The notes below the pieces were generated by a model. That model did not search any database. It was not told where the DNA came from and worked only from the letters and a program-made list of their open reading frames with translations. Below are positions 13,446 through 25,081 of a DNA stretch of 64,000 nucleotides, one piece after another (position 1 is the stretch's first letter; every line of letters begins with the position of its first letter). This stretch comes from Brevipalpus yothersi (Eukaryota; Arthropoda; Arachnida; Trombidiformes; Tenuipalpidae), in the NCBI GenBank assembly GCA_003956705.1, contig QZCP01000024.1, positions 23,292 through 87,291 on the forward strand, written 5' to 3'. The position numbers and the translations under genes were made by a program.

Positions 13446-16250
13446 TCAATCGTTTTTTGGTGAGATAAGAGTGTGATCTGGATCAGATTCGGCAGATAGT
13501 GAGCTGATTTCTTGATCGATAACGGCACCAAGAGAGCCATAAGAGGTTACCGAGGAGGCCCTCTCAGGGATTAAATAGTCCAAATTCTGAAGAAATTCTT
13601 CACCACTGAACGCCATTGGCTGTGAGGCAGCAGAAGCAAGTGGAATCTGGGTTTCTTTCTTGTCATAAACGATTTCTAGCTTGGATTCTTCCTCACTTGA
13701 ATCAACCTCTTCTTCCACGCCTGAGCCATCTCCAAGATTTTGAAGATTATGGCAGAATGGACATTGAATATTCGTTTCACCTAGGCATTCTTTGCAAAAA
13801 ATTCCCGAGCATCCAGGAGTAAAGCATTTGGAAAAATGCTCCAAATCACCCTCTACACCGATCATAGCACATTGGGTACAAAAGATAATTTTACCAACGT
13901 AGAATGAAAAAAATTTCCTAAAACAAGGATTAACGATTGCTAGCCTGTATACTAGGGGTGTTTTTTTAGCACGTCTATCGTCCTTTTTCTCAGAACTCAC
14001 TTTCGGTGTGATAGGCTTGGTTACCAAAATATAACTGTACAACCAAGCGGCTCTGGTCAGTCGGCGTAATGGATACAGCCATCCAGCAACTATGTGTTGG
14101 GTTCTTAAAGCGTAAGGTTCCAATAGAATAGTTATGAAGATGAATAATAATTTCAAAAGTGTTCCCATGAAAGACTCTCGATCCAGTTCGATTGGATTCG
14201 GACAGCATTCAGTTGCTGCTTTGAAGCCCTCCTGAACAGCTTCACTTGTTCCGTTATTCATGTTATGGTAAAATTCTCCAATGGGACCTCTTCCTGTGGC
14301 AGAAAATTTTGGTTTTAAACGATTTTAGACTGTATTTTTGGGCTAATTTAGTTTAAACATAAACTATAAAGCCTGAGTTCTCGGACTTTGATATCGCTTC
14401 TTGACACCTAATTCTAGATGAATGATCATTCATTCATGCTGAATAAACTTCATCTTCGTCGAAATTGATTTTATATTAATCGCTTATTTTGCTCAAGCTT
14501 TTTGGTGCATTAAGCCGATAGAACTCTATTATTTAATTGTAATAAACAATTCTAATCGATTACCTTGGACATCGACTCTCACACTGGGGAGAGGATATGC
14601 GCTTTCTATTCCCAGAACAATGTTGCGAATGAATACTATTGGCCAATAAACAATGGCATCAAGAATAAAGAAAAATATAACTACACTTGAAACTGCCCCA
14701 AAATAAATCAGACTCAAAAAGAATCGTCGATATTCTCCTTTGGTCATCTTAAAAGTCCATATACGAATGAATAGATGCTGCTGATTCCATGAAAGAGGCA
14801 ATATTGTGGGCAAATTATCTTTGAGGCGCTTCATTTCAAGATCAAGCAAATCGTCTGTGATGTATAGATTATCAAATGAATCTTTTGTCCGAAATTTTCT
14901 AATATAAGATCTAGCTCGATAGAATAAAATGAAGTACATTAGGTATGATATTATACTATTGGATATCAATATGTAAACGAACCATTCAAAGTAATCATAA
15001 TAAAAGTCAACATAATCCTGAAACACAAGAGAAAGATTCCCTCGAGCTGTTTCGGTTATTATCGTATGATAATCACTCTCCAATGAAGTATTCACTTGAA
15101 AAGCTTGACGAAATTCTTCCGCAACCCCTGTCAAATCGGGTAGAAAACTAGGTAAACCAGGGAGATCAACAGTACATACTGAACTAGCAAAGGCCGCCCC
15201 ACTACATATACCCCCGTTAGTCCAATGCTGATCAGGAAATAATTCATCCAATATATCCCAACATGCAAGCAGGCTTGCCAAAAATCCATCTGAAATTGCC
15301 AATAGAATTACAATCTTCAAGTTTTCTTAGTGGAAATCCACCAAAGCGAATGCTTCTTCGATTTAAGATATTCTCATTATCCACTTACTTTCGCAATTTT
15401 CTTTAAATTCATCGAATAGTTCTCTAATTCTTTTCGTACCACTTTTTATAGCTTCTGCAGCTTTATCAACTGTGTTTGCAGCCTTGTCTGCTGCCTCGGA
15501 CATTTTATTGATGCATTCCTGGGTGTTGTTGAACACTAATTGTATAAATTTGTACGTTTCAGTTCCTTGTGCCTTAACTTTGGCAGTGTTTTCACCATAC
15601 TGTCTGCCACATTTGAAACTTTCCCACATTATGGCTATATTGATCCGCGTGTTTCTCAACGGTCCATTAATTACTCCCAAAAGCATATAAGTTAAGAGAA
15701 TCGCTCTTGTTCGAGAAGATGATATCATGGGAAGGGCAACCAGTATTAAGCATCGTAAATATTTCGAGAAAGCCATACTTAGGCTGATGAAAAGTAACGA
15801 AAAAGAGCATTTAATAATTAGCAGAAGAAGATGGTCATCAGTAAAATAGTAATTGAATAAGAATACACCCCATCCAATAAGAATTCCTATGAAATGGAAG
15901 AATAACGATTTGAAATATTCCCGATCTATGTCGGTGAATTTATTGTTCCATAAGTTTCGCCAAAATCCCAATTTTTCTAATTTCTTCTCGTATTTTGGTG
16001 GAGGTTTTTGTGGACCTTCCTCTTTGATCAATTTGAGAGCATAGCATGGGGAAAATATTTTCTTTCGTATTTTTTGTGATCGAGTTAAAGGATCTGGTAA
16101 ACCAAGTTCCCTATTGATTCCACACTGTTTGTAATGAATATATTTTCTGTGTTGCTTTTTAATAACTTGCAACCTCCGCTGATTGATCACAAAATTAAGA
16201 ATAAAAACAGCCATCTTTCTGCAATGATAGTATTGAATTAAACAAATCAA
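13446..16250 (-). CDS. DC-STAMP-domain membrane protein with RING-like finger, copy A (DCST1/sneaky family)
   Basis: Three exons read on the minus strand: 16250-15389, 15289-14564 and 14293-13446. All junctions are GT-AG and join in phase (donors CGAAA/GTAAGT and CCAAG/GTAATC), giving 811 residues, or 799 from the second ATG at 16214, which aligns better with copy B. The N-terminal part has a conserved NRELGLP segment (about 46-52), hydrophobic helices near 115-160 and the family stretch KYLRCLILVALP followed by SRTRAIL (about 163-186). The middle exon carries more helices. The C-terminal third has the conserved LRTQHIVAGWLYPLRRLTRA and then eight cysteines (about 668, 671, 686, 691, 696, 699, 707, 710) spaced like a RING/C4C4 finger, followed by an acidic tail. 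Known family members (DCST1/2, sneaky, SPE-42/49) act in gamete membrane fusion; mammalian DCST1 is also described as a ubiquitin ligase. A testis or fertilisation role here is inferred from the family only. Confidence 0.85.
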
Positions 16251-16988
16251 CTAGCTGTGAGGAATCTTGATCTTCAGAGTAATGATGAAAATGGTGAGAG
16301 AATACAATAATTGAATAATTATTCTACCCAACTTGATGAATTCCAGTATCAATTCTGAAAGAAAAGAGGAGCAATTTTTCTCAAGAGGCAACTGAATGAA
16401 CACTCAACAGTTTTGGAACAGTTTTAGTCATTTCACCGTGAATGAAATAAACTATCAATGAACAGTGTCAAATTTTCATCAGTCATTGATACTGAATCAT
16501 GTAACTAATTTGAAATTCTGATAGGATGAATTGAAAATTCTATGAGTGATTGAACTTTGATTTATACTCACGATTGAGCTGTCTGAATCTTCAGTATAAG
16601 TATGACAGTTGTTATGCTATTAACCTAATGAAGCTGAGTCATGAAAGAAGTGATGATTGGAAAAATTTTTCAACTTTTGATAGAATAACAATGAATAAAA
16701 TTCCAATGATACTAAATTACAAGCACCCATCAATGGAAAGAAGTTTTCCGCTCATAAATTTCCAGTATAAACACATTTTTCCAAAACAATCGATGTCTGA
16801 ATCAGTCTAAATACGAAAGGTTTTCAATTTTCTCAATAGAATCCTCTCGGAAGCATTTGACAATTTATTCCCCCACCATTTGCTTACGGTGTGGAAGATT
16901 CGAAAAAAAGTATCCATAAAAAGTAAAGTGAAATTTTTTTTAATGAACAATATAAATTGTGATGATTATTTGAATGCATGAATAAATT
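16251..16988. other. Spacer between DCST copies, shared with the 5' flank of copy B
   Basis: There is no gene here. Segments resemble the DNA upstream of copy B. For example, 16575-16690 (with GAGTCATGAAAG and GATTGGAAAAATTTTTCAAC) matches about 19955-20060 in the same order, and 16770-16990 matches 20255-20440. This shows that the duplication unit of about 3.4 kb included flanking DNA as well as the coding exons. Confidence 0.6.
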
Positions 16989-16993
16989 TTATT
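16988..16993 (-). promoter_or_regulatory. Poly(A) signal overlapping the stop codon of DCST copy B
   Basis: On the minus strand the last codons read CCA AAA TAA AAT, so AATAAA contains the stop codon itself. If used, the 3' UTR would be only about 20-30 nt long. Confidence 0.5.
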
Positions 16994-19902
16994 TTGGTGA
17001 AGGTTTAGGAGTTTTTTTCGATTCATCAGGGTCAGTTTTAGTTGAATCTTCATCAGCCTCTTCGTCAAGAATTGCCTCAAAAGAATCGGTTGATGATACA
17101 GATGCTCTTTCGGGTATTACATAGTCTAAATTTTGCAAGAATTCATCATCACTGAACACTTTGGCTTCCAGATAGCGTTCAGGGGGAGGGTTTTCATCTT
17201 CTTCCTCTTTTATATATTTATATTCAACATGAGATTCTTCATCACTTGAATCAACCTCCTCATCAAGTATGGCACCTTCTCCACACTTGGGAAGATGATT
17301 ACACACCGGACATGGAGTTTGTAGTTGGGCAAGGCATTCTCGGCAAAAAATTCCACTACACCCTGGAGTGGAACATTTGATGAAACGCTTTAAATCTCCT
17401 TCGATACCAACTCGAGCACATTCAGCACAGAAAATTATTTTACCATGAAATAGGGCAAGAATTCTTCGGAAACAGGGATTCATGATCGCCAATCGATATA
17501 TTAGAGGAGTTTTCTTAGCCCGCTTATCTCCATTTGATCGATTTGAAGCAAACTTTCGTGTGATGGGTTTGGTTGCCATAATATAGCTGTACAGCCAAGC
17601 CGCTCTGGTTAATCGACGTAAAGGGTACAGCCAACCGGCGACAATGTGTTGGGTTCTCAGAGAATATGGCTCCAGTAGGATGGTTAAAAAAATAAACGTT
17701 AATTTGAAAATGGTTCCTATCAAAAAATTTCGATTAGGTGGGTTTGGTCTGGGTACACAACTCGAGGCCTCTTCAAAGCCCCGATGTGCAGCATCTCTAG
17801 CCCCATCGTTGAGAACATTGTAATAATCTTTCACTGGGCCTCGACCTGGGAAAAAAATTATCGTTTTGAATATTGTCTTCATAAGGTATATAAGGTATAA
17901 GGTACATTGGTAAAATATGGTAGACACTGTTTTCTTTTGGTGGATTCAAATTACCTTCCACATCCAATTGAACTGTTGGAAGGGGATAAGAAGTATTCAT
18001 TCCGGATAAGATTTGTCTTACAAAATCAAGTGGCCAATAGACAATGTAATCGAGAGCAAAAAAGAATATCACTTGAAGGCAAACAATACTGAAGAAAGTT
18101 AAGTTGATCAAGAAGCGGCGATATTCTATTTTAGTCATCCTAAAAGTCCATACACGAATGAATATACTTTGTTGCTTCCATGTTAAAGGCATAATTGTGG
18201 GCAGTTTATCTCTTAGACGTCTCATTTCAAGATTCAATATATCATCATCAATATAATGATTATCGAAAGAATCTTGATTTCGGAAATGCCTCATATACCA
18301 AAAGCCTCGATAGATCCACAGGAAGTACATGATGTATGTGAGCAAATTGGTTGAAAATATAAATGATAAGAACCATTCGATGTAATTGTAATAAATATCT
18401 GTATACTGTTGAAAGATAGCGGTCAGATTTCCCCGAGACTTATCGATTATTGTAGTGTCATATTTTTTTCTCAAATCCACCTTGACTCTGAAAACGCTCT
18501 TAATTTTTTGTGCAACTTCTCTAAATTTTGGAGTAAAATCGAATGGAATTTCGAGTTTCCATTCACACAATGTTGTCGGATAATCACATATTTTGTATCT
18601 GTAGAAAAAAAGGATAAGTTTCATTGAATTATAGAAAAGTTTCAGATGATTAATTGGTAGACTATGGGTATTTCAAATTCAGATTCTTTGGTTGTCTGGG
18701 GAGATAATGTTGGATCTTTATCAGAAATTGATGTATTATTCTCGAAAAAATCTATAAACGAAACGCATCAATCATACACTAGTATGATACTGCTCAATAA
18801 TTTGAGAAAGAAAATCAGTTTCAGCTCCAATTCAGTTTGCGAATACCATTCGAAGTGCTAAGGTACTCAACTATTATTTGATTCAGCTTATATTGAAAAT
18901 ATGATGAAATAAATTTTTAACTCACGCACTCACATCCGGTGGATTTATATCTTGCATGACTATGAGACATAGCTCTTTAGCCTTTGGTTCTGTTTCTGAA
19001 ATTATTGCAAAATGGTATCATGAACTGAGGTGAAAAAAGTTTCCTCAAAATAGTGGTTTACAAAAATGACAAAATTACATACCAGCATGGCAGACTTCCA
19101 TGATTCTCTTCCCTAAATCCTTGAGATATTTAAGCGTTCTTTTAATCACATCCAATGCTTGATCCACTTCATTTGCCACACGATCTGCACCTTCAGATAA
19201 TTTTTCAAAGGCTTCCTGAATACTATCGAATATTGCTTTGGTTAATTCATATCCTTTACTTCCTTTGACATCAGCACTTATCACCCGTTTACCAAATCGA
19301 GCACCACATTTGAAGCTCTCCCATGATTCAATCAAATTGAGTCGAGCATTTCGTACTGGTCCATTTATCAATCCTAATATCAAAAATGTTGACAATATAG
19401 CTCTACTTCGAGTTGATGATATGAAAGGCAGAGCAACCAGGATCAAACATCGAATATACTTGACGAAGGCCATGCTGAGGCTGATGAAAATTAGCATGAG
19501 GGAAGATTTGATGATCAACACAAGATGATCATCTTGAGCCAGATAATAATCAAATATGAAGATACTCCATCCAATTAGGATTCCTATCAAATGATAGCCA
19601 AGTATTTTGGCAATTTCTCGATCCTTTTTGGTAAGCTTTTTCATCCATATTTCATGAATACAATTATATTTTTCTGGTTTTTTCTCATTTTCAAGTGATA
19701 GCTCTTCAGGATCTTCTTTCTTTAAAATTTTTAGATTATAAAACGGTATTAATAATGGTTTGGTGATCTTTTGGATTGGTGTCTCTGGAGGAGGTAGACC
19801 GAGTTCCCGATTGACCGCACATTGTTTTAAGTACAAATACTTTTTGTTCAATCCTCGAATTTTCCATATTTTACTTTGAATAATTATAAAATCAATAATC
19901 AT
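16989..19902 (-). CDS. DC-STAMP-domain membrane protein with RING-like finger, copy B (DCST1/sneaky family)
   Basis: Four exons on the minus strand: 19902-19083, 18995-18926, 18598-17955 and 17845-16989. Phases agree at every junction (the small second exon ends GC before GTGAGT and completes an Ala codon at the next exon), giving 796 residues. The order of domains matches copy A: NRELGLP near residue 36, membrane helices, KYIRCLILVALP with SRAIL, a second helical block ending in the conserved YRRFL and DYIVYWPLDFV region, the identical block LRTQHIVAGWLYPLRRLTRA, and an eight-cysteine RING-like finger starting FCAECARVG. The acidic C-terminus ends in a Lys/Pro-rich tail. Compared with copy A it has one extra intron. 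The poly(A) signal AATAAA overlaps the TAA stop. The call to family is firm; the physiological role is inferred. Confidence 0.85.
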
Positions 19903-20982
19903 ATTGACTGGTTGAACTTTGATAAATTATCAATTGCTCAGAGATGTTCCACGACTTTCAGCATAGAAATATGTGTTTACAAATCGGCTTGAGTCATGGA
20001 TGAGTAATGATGATCGCAAAAATCCTTCAACTTTCCATGAGATAACAATAATTATGATCTCTGAATCATGATATGAATCGTTGGAATCTGTAACTATGAG
20101 GATTGATCGTTTTCCCCTCTCCTCATCTTCTTAGTCATCGACATTTTTGATTTCATGGAACTTTCTGTTCGGGTGATAGGCATATCTTTCCAATAACAAT
20201 CAATCAATGTCTAAAAATTCAAACCCATCAATCCACATCAATTGATACAATGCATATACATGTATTTTTCCGATAGAATCCGGAAGCACAATATGATTCA
20301 TTTCGCGGCATTCTCGATTGGATTTGTGGGAAATTCGAAAAAATATACGATTAAAATCAGTGGTCTAATTTTTTCTAATGAAAATTACAAATTGTGGCAA
20401 TTAATCGAATACATAACTTCTAGAGTGAAGATGTGAGGCTTCATTTTCGAATTCTTCAGTTTCATTGGTGATCTTTTCAATCTTCTTTTCATTGAGAATA
20501 ATTTGAAGATTGCGGTGAAACTTTTTCAGGCATTACATAGGTTCTTATTTCCAAATTTCGAGGGAATTCGTTTGAAATTTAGATTCACTCAAGCCTTCGA
20601 TTGGCAGGGAAATCTCAAAAATTGATAATATTTCAGGGGTATGTTCAGTTCAGTAGCTATGATGAGATGAATTGACTCCCCCAATCTGTAATCGATTGGG
20701 AAAAATTGATAGTTCAATATTCTCAATCAATGCCTTCACAGGATTACACTAATCTCTTCTTGTACAAGCGCTTTTCATACGATCACGTGGGAATGACTTG
20801 AGATCTCTGTGAATAGTTACATAAGATGCTATCACGATGTTTTGTTTGCCAAGAGACGAGTGAAGATTTTCTTACCAATCGATCCCACTTTCCACTTGCC
20901 TACCAGTGATTATTAAAGTATTGATTTCTTTCCATCTTGCAAAAATTTCATCATCACCAACTGACTGTCTGTGTTTGTCATC
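19903..20982. other. Intergenic DNA between DCST copy B and ITPA
   Basis: It holds the duplicated 5' flank of copy B (to about 20230) and the third-copy remnant (about 20230-20570). From 20570 to 20982 nothing coding is visible. The final part must contain the ITPA promoter; no TATA box was recognised. Confidence 0.6.
20230..20570 (-). pseudogene. Decayed 3' remnant of a third DCST copy
   Basis: Plus-strand sequence from about 20255 follows the 3' end and downstream flank of copy B (about 16790-17135) in the same order: a GATAGAATCC / CGGAAGCA block, ATTCGAAAAAA, a run of T before AATGAA, AATTGTG, and then TTTTCAGGCATTACATAG, which corresponds to copy B TTTCGGGTATTACATAG inside its last exon. 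The reading frame is not open. No counterpart of the upstream exons was seen, because ITPA begins at 20983. This suggests that the array once had at least three units spaced about 3.4 kb apart and that the third was truncated. Confidence 0.55.
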
Positions 20983-21277
20983 ATGGCCAAGAAAACTCTG
21001 TTTTTTGTGACAGGAAATCAGCATAAAGTCAGCGAGTTAACAAAAATTTTGGGCTCCGATTTTCCTTTCAAAGTTCGTGAGTTAATTAACCATTTCTATC
21101 ATAGATAATGATGATGATCAGCCACATGAAGCTTTTCAAAATGCAAATCGAAGCATAATTGTCTTGAGACTCTTGAGAAAAGAGCAAATCACTCAATTTT
21201 TTCTCACCAACTTGCACACTTTTCTATCCGATAAAATGATGATCTAAGCTTCACTTTTTGATTGGTTTGTCTTCGCN

Positions 21278-21317
<40 letters not shown>

Positions 21318-21833
21318 TCTCTTTCTCTGATATCTCTCTAGTTGATGGCAAAAAAGATGGATCTCATTGAATATCAGGGAAACGAAGAGTTTATTATCAA
21401 AAATAAGTGTAAAGAAGCCTTTCGCATCGTCAATGCACCAGTAATTGTTGAAGACACCAGTCTATGTTTTACAGCTTTCAAAGGTCTGCCCGGACCGTAT
21501 ATAAAATATTTTTTGGACAATATAGGACCACAAGGTTTATATCGGATGCTGAAAGATTGGAACGACAAGAGTGCAATTGCTTCGTGTAGAATTGCATTTT
21601 GCCCTACTCTCGATAGCGAGCCATCGGTGTTTATTGGTGAAATTTCGGGTCACATTGTTCCAGCTCGTGGGGATTCGGGTTTTGGCTTTGATCATTGCTT
21701 TCAGCCGTTGGGTTATGAGAAAACTTTATCAGAGATGGGACAAGAGGAGAAGAACTCTATTTCACATCGATTTCTGGCTGCCAAGGCGATGAGAGATTAT
21801 TTTAAGCTGGTTGGCGACCAGTATACCAGTTGA
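20983..21833 (+). CDS. ITPA: Inosine triphosphate pyrophosphatase (ITPase)
   Basis: Two exons, 20983-21072 and 21342-21833, encode 193 residues, the same size as animal ITPases. The enzyme hydrolyses ITP, dITP and XTP to monophosphates and so clears deaminated purines from the cytosolic nucleotide pool. Visible family features are the N-terminal FFVTGNQHK nucleotide-binding segment (residues 7-15), KKMDLIEYQG, VEDTSLCF, the GLPGPYIK motif, the GDSGFGFDHCFQP segment and the C-terminal SHRFLA. The exon 1 end is chosen as FPFK before GTTCGT, because this keeps phase and aligns residue for residue with other ITPases; the better-looking GTGAGT four bases on would shift the frame. The acceptor at 21341 is preceded by a long CT tract that serves as its polypyrimidine tract and contains one undetermined base (21277). 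A poly(A) signal lies at 22137. Confidence 0.95.
21278..21328. repeat. CT microsatellite forming the polypyrimidine tract of the ITPA intron
   Basis: Perfect CT from 21278 to 21311, then CT with TTT interruptions to 21328, ending 13 bases before the intron 1 acceptor. Base 21277 is N. Confidence 0.9.
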
Positions 21834-22136
21834 TCACAATGATTTTGGGTAGACAATTTTTTTCTTTTATATATATAGATAGAGGGAACATAATAATAAA
21901 AAGGTTGTAAACATCAACATCACACGGAAGATAAACATAATTGCAAAATAGAGAGAGAAAAGAGGAGAAGGTACACAGGAGAAGGAGTGGGAAAAAGAGG
22001 GAGGAAGAGAGACACACAAAATAGATACAAAGGTATGTGTGTGTATGTGTGTGTTTATGTGTGCGTGTGAGAATATATGTAAATATAATTCATCAATTTG
22101 GCAAAAATTTTGTTAATTAACTTGATCCTCAGTTTC

Positions 22137-22142
22137 AATAAA
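22137..22142 (+). promoter_or_regulatory. Poly(A) signal of ITPA
   Basis: AATAAA lies 304 bp after the ITPA stop. The oppositely oriented neighbour has its own AATAAA at 22151-22156 on the minus strand, so the two transcripts would overlap at their 3' ends. The 3' UTR between also holds a GT/TATG-rich stretch (22034-22075). Confidence 0.6.
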
Positions 22143-22368
22143 CATTCTTTTTTATTAAAAAACTCTCAAAAATCAACGAGAGCATATTCGATAATACCTA
22201 TTACCCATATAACTTGATCCCAGAACTTGCAAGAATAATAATTCTTTCTTTCCCAATAATTTTTTTTGTTGATAAAATCTTTGATGATGGTTTGCTTGTT
22301 GGTGTCTTTTTTTTCCATAGGGACATATGAACCACTGTAATCATCATTAATAATATACTTAACACCTT

Positions 22369-23022
22369 TCACTCAAGTCGTGCACGTCGCTTCTTGGTGG
22401 CTGCAGAACTCATGGCCACAGTTTTTGGTTCATCGCTCTTGATGTCAGATTTTTTTGGTGATGATGCTTTCACCTCATCTTTTCCGGCATCACCGTTCAT
22501 TTTTTGCGTCTCAACCGGGCGTTTTTTAGCCTCATTCTTGGCGGCTTCACTTTTGGCTGCCTCCTCTTTCATCTTTCGACTCTTCTTTCTTGATATGGCT
22601 TCAATCCATTGGCCATCTGTGGACACATCAATAGCTGAATCAATTGATTCCTTAGCCTTTCGAGACTCTTTTTTGTTCACTGTTGTCGGAGTGATTACTT
22701 TACTAGTAGGCTTCTTGCTTGTATCCACTTTGTGGTTGTGATGATTAACTTTTTCATTACTTGATTTTTGCTTACTACTTGTGGAATTAACTTTTTTCAC
22801 ATCTTTAGCCTTACTCTTCTCTTTCCTATTGATTAATTGATTATGAGTCTTTTTATCTTCCTTATCATAGGCAAGAAGTTGTAACGTTGGCGGATTCTTG
22901 GTGGTCTTGGTGAAACCAAATATATACACAGTGAGGCCACTTAATAGAACACCAATAATAGGAAAGAAGTATGTTGGATTGTAAAGCTCATTAACAATAT
23001 TGTCACGATCTAGAACGCTCAT
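22369..23022 (-). CDS. Lysine-rich protein with one N-terminal membrane segment
   Basis: A single open frame of 217 residues from the ATG at 23022; an in-frame ATG at 23052 would add ten residues, but the inner one gives the more usual N-terminus MSVLDRDN. Residues about 18-36 (FFPIIGVLLSGLTVYIFGF) form one membrane helix. The rest is strongly basic and of low complexity (Lys, Ser, Ala, Glu) and ends in a KKRRARLE tail. One ordered-looking segment, DGQWIEAISRKKSRK at about two thirds, recalls the Trp-containing basic motifs of ER-anchored proteins such as metadherin/LYRIC or ribosome-binding tails. No catalytic domain is present. A type of ER- or nuclear-envelope-anchored scaffold is a guess; the family is not recognised with confidence. 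It is convergent with ITPA. A minus-strand AATAAA lies at 22151-22156. Confidence 0.65.
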   Translation of the reverse strand: MSVLDRDNIVNELYNPTYFFPIIGVLLSGLTVYIFGFTKTTKNPPTLQLLAYDKEDKKTHNQLINRKEKSKAKDVKKVNSTSSKQKSSNEKVNHHNHKVDTSKKPTSKVITPTTVNKKESRKAKESIDSAIDVSTDGQWIEAISRKKSRKMKEEAAKSEAAKNEAKKRPVETQKMNGDAGKDEVKASSPKKSDIKSDEPKTVAMSSAATKKRRARLE

Positions 23023-23424
23023 TATGGCCAAAAAATAATTATTAAATAACATTCAATACCGTATACACATACACAAAATCATTAAATGATGATGATTAAA
23101 TTAAACGGAAATGCTCAACTTCTCTTCACAATCTTCATCAAGACTTTCCACATCAAAAGCAATTGCACCGAATTAGTTCATACACCGACCTCTAGACGGC
23201 TGTACTGCAGGCTGTAGTTGATTTAAAGGGGAAAAAATTTTTTTTTTCCCTTTTTAAAAGTTTTTCGTTTTCAACTTTTTTTCGATTCTGATTTTCGTTC
23301 TCCACTAATTTAGCAATTGAGATTATCAATTTGAGAATGATATGATAAGATTTTGAATATGAATTAAAATTTTTGTATGGATTGGATAAAATACAGTGTG
23401 AATGATTTTGGTTTGGCGTTTTTT
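23023..23424. other. Intergenic spacer
   Basis: About 400 bp between two minus-strand genes: the promoter region of the lysine-rich protein and the 3' flank of the SLC36 transporter. It contains a T-rich run (23230-23282). No gene or clear poly(A) signal was seen. Confidence 0.5.
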
Positions 23425-24877
23425 TTACAAATGACGAGGTGTTTCGCTGGTGGCTGCTTCGTATATGGCCACAAGTGAAAGATATGTTCCCAGCACTGAG
23501 CCTGTTAGACCGAAAAGTGTTATGGCCAAACCTTTAATCCAGATCCATATCCATTTGGTGGTGGTGATGTTTTCCCGATCTTCCCAAAGGGTAACCAGAT
23601 GAACAAATGGAGGAAATATGAGGGCAATAAAACTGCTACTAATGGCTCCTACCAGGGAGATGACCAAATCAAGGTATGGTACAACTGCAGCGGCTATGAA
23701 GGTGGTCGAAACGAGAGCAGCACGATAAAAGCTGTTTATTGTTGTTGATTTTTGTAAATCTTCAGGTAATTTCTTTTGGAAGAATGGCCAAATCAAGTTG
23801 ATTGGGACATAAAATTGCAATGGATAGGATAGAAAAACTGCCACCGCGAATAAAAGTCGATCAGTTTCGTAGAAAATGTTTCTCGGTAAATCAACCGTGA
23901 TTGTGCCATGAACAGTGTCTCCATACTTAAAGTAGCCGAGTGTTCCTAAAAACATGTATAACACGACGGTGACAATATTTGCCACACTCAAAATACCAAA
24001 AACACCATCAAATTGTTCAGGTCGTCTCATCGAGTCTCTGACAGGCAATACGACTGATATTCCTTCGAAAGAGAATACTGCTGTACCAAAATAGAGGGGA
24101 AATTTGGAAAAATTTATTACCCTACGATCACTGATCGAGGGTATATCTTGAACTAAGTTGACGAATAGAAGAACTAATCCAATTGCTTGAAGAGTATTGG
24201 CAGTTGCTGATGCGATAGCAAGATACTTCATGGTTCGAATTTGGTTAAGTAGAGCCATGATCGGAAATAGTATAATGATAAAATAGATGAGATGAATGTT
24301 AAGCACATCGGGCACGAAGTCAGATATGATCTGTGGATAAGGAGAAATTCAAATTAAGAGGGGATGAAATTTTGATGAGAGAACCTCGTTCTCAACATAG
24401 CTCAGCTGAGAGCAATGATTGATGTATTGAGCAAGTGGATGACGTTACAGAGAGACAGCTAGTTAGGAAAAGTACTCAGCTTGCATAATATGCAAAAATG
24501 CACAAATGCCAAAGCCCAGTATTGTTGCAATTCAATTTGATTGGCCTAGTGAGATAACCTCATGAATAGGGGCCATTCACTTTTGGAGTTCATTTGTTAG
24601 CACTTGAAAAGTTTTGTCTCACTCAATGAATCAGGTGTGATCAGATCTATCCTAGGAAAATGGGTCATGAAGCTTACTTTTTTTATGCTCTCACAGACGA
24701 AGAGAACATATGCTGTGCTGATACCAACTTGTGCCGAGGTTAAGAAAAAAGAGACAGCTCCGGACATGAACTGAGCGTAGGGTCGAAGCGGTTGTGGTCC
24801 CATGGAAAATGCTTTTTCGGTTACCTGAGGAATAGAGGAAACTTCAGTCTCGATTGTGAAATTGAAGAGAGGGCTCC

Positions 24878-24940
<63 letters not shown>

Positions 24941-25030
24941 NNNNNNNNNNNNNNNNNNNNNNNNNNNNNNNNNNNNNNNNNNNNNNNNNNNNNNNNNNNN
25001 NNNNNNNNNNNNNNNNNNNNNNNNNNNNNN

Positions 25031-25081
<51 letters not shown>

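Noticed and set aside
21374..21792. Alternative frames within ITPA exon 2
   Set aside because: Shadows of a strongly conserved coding exon.
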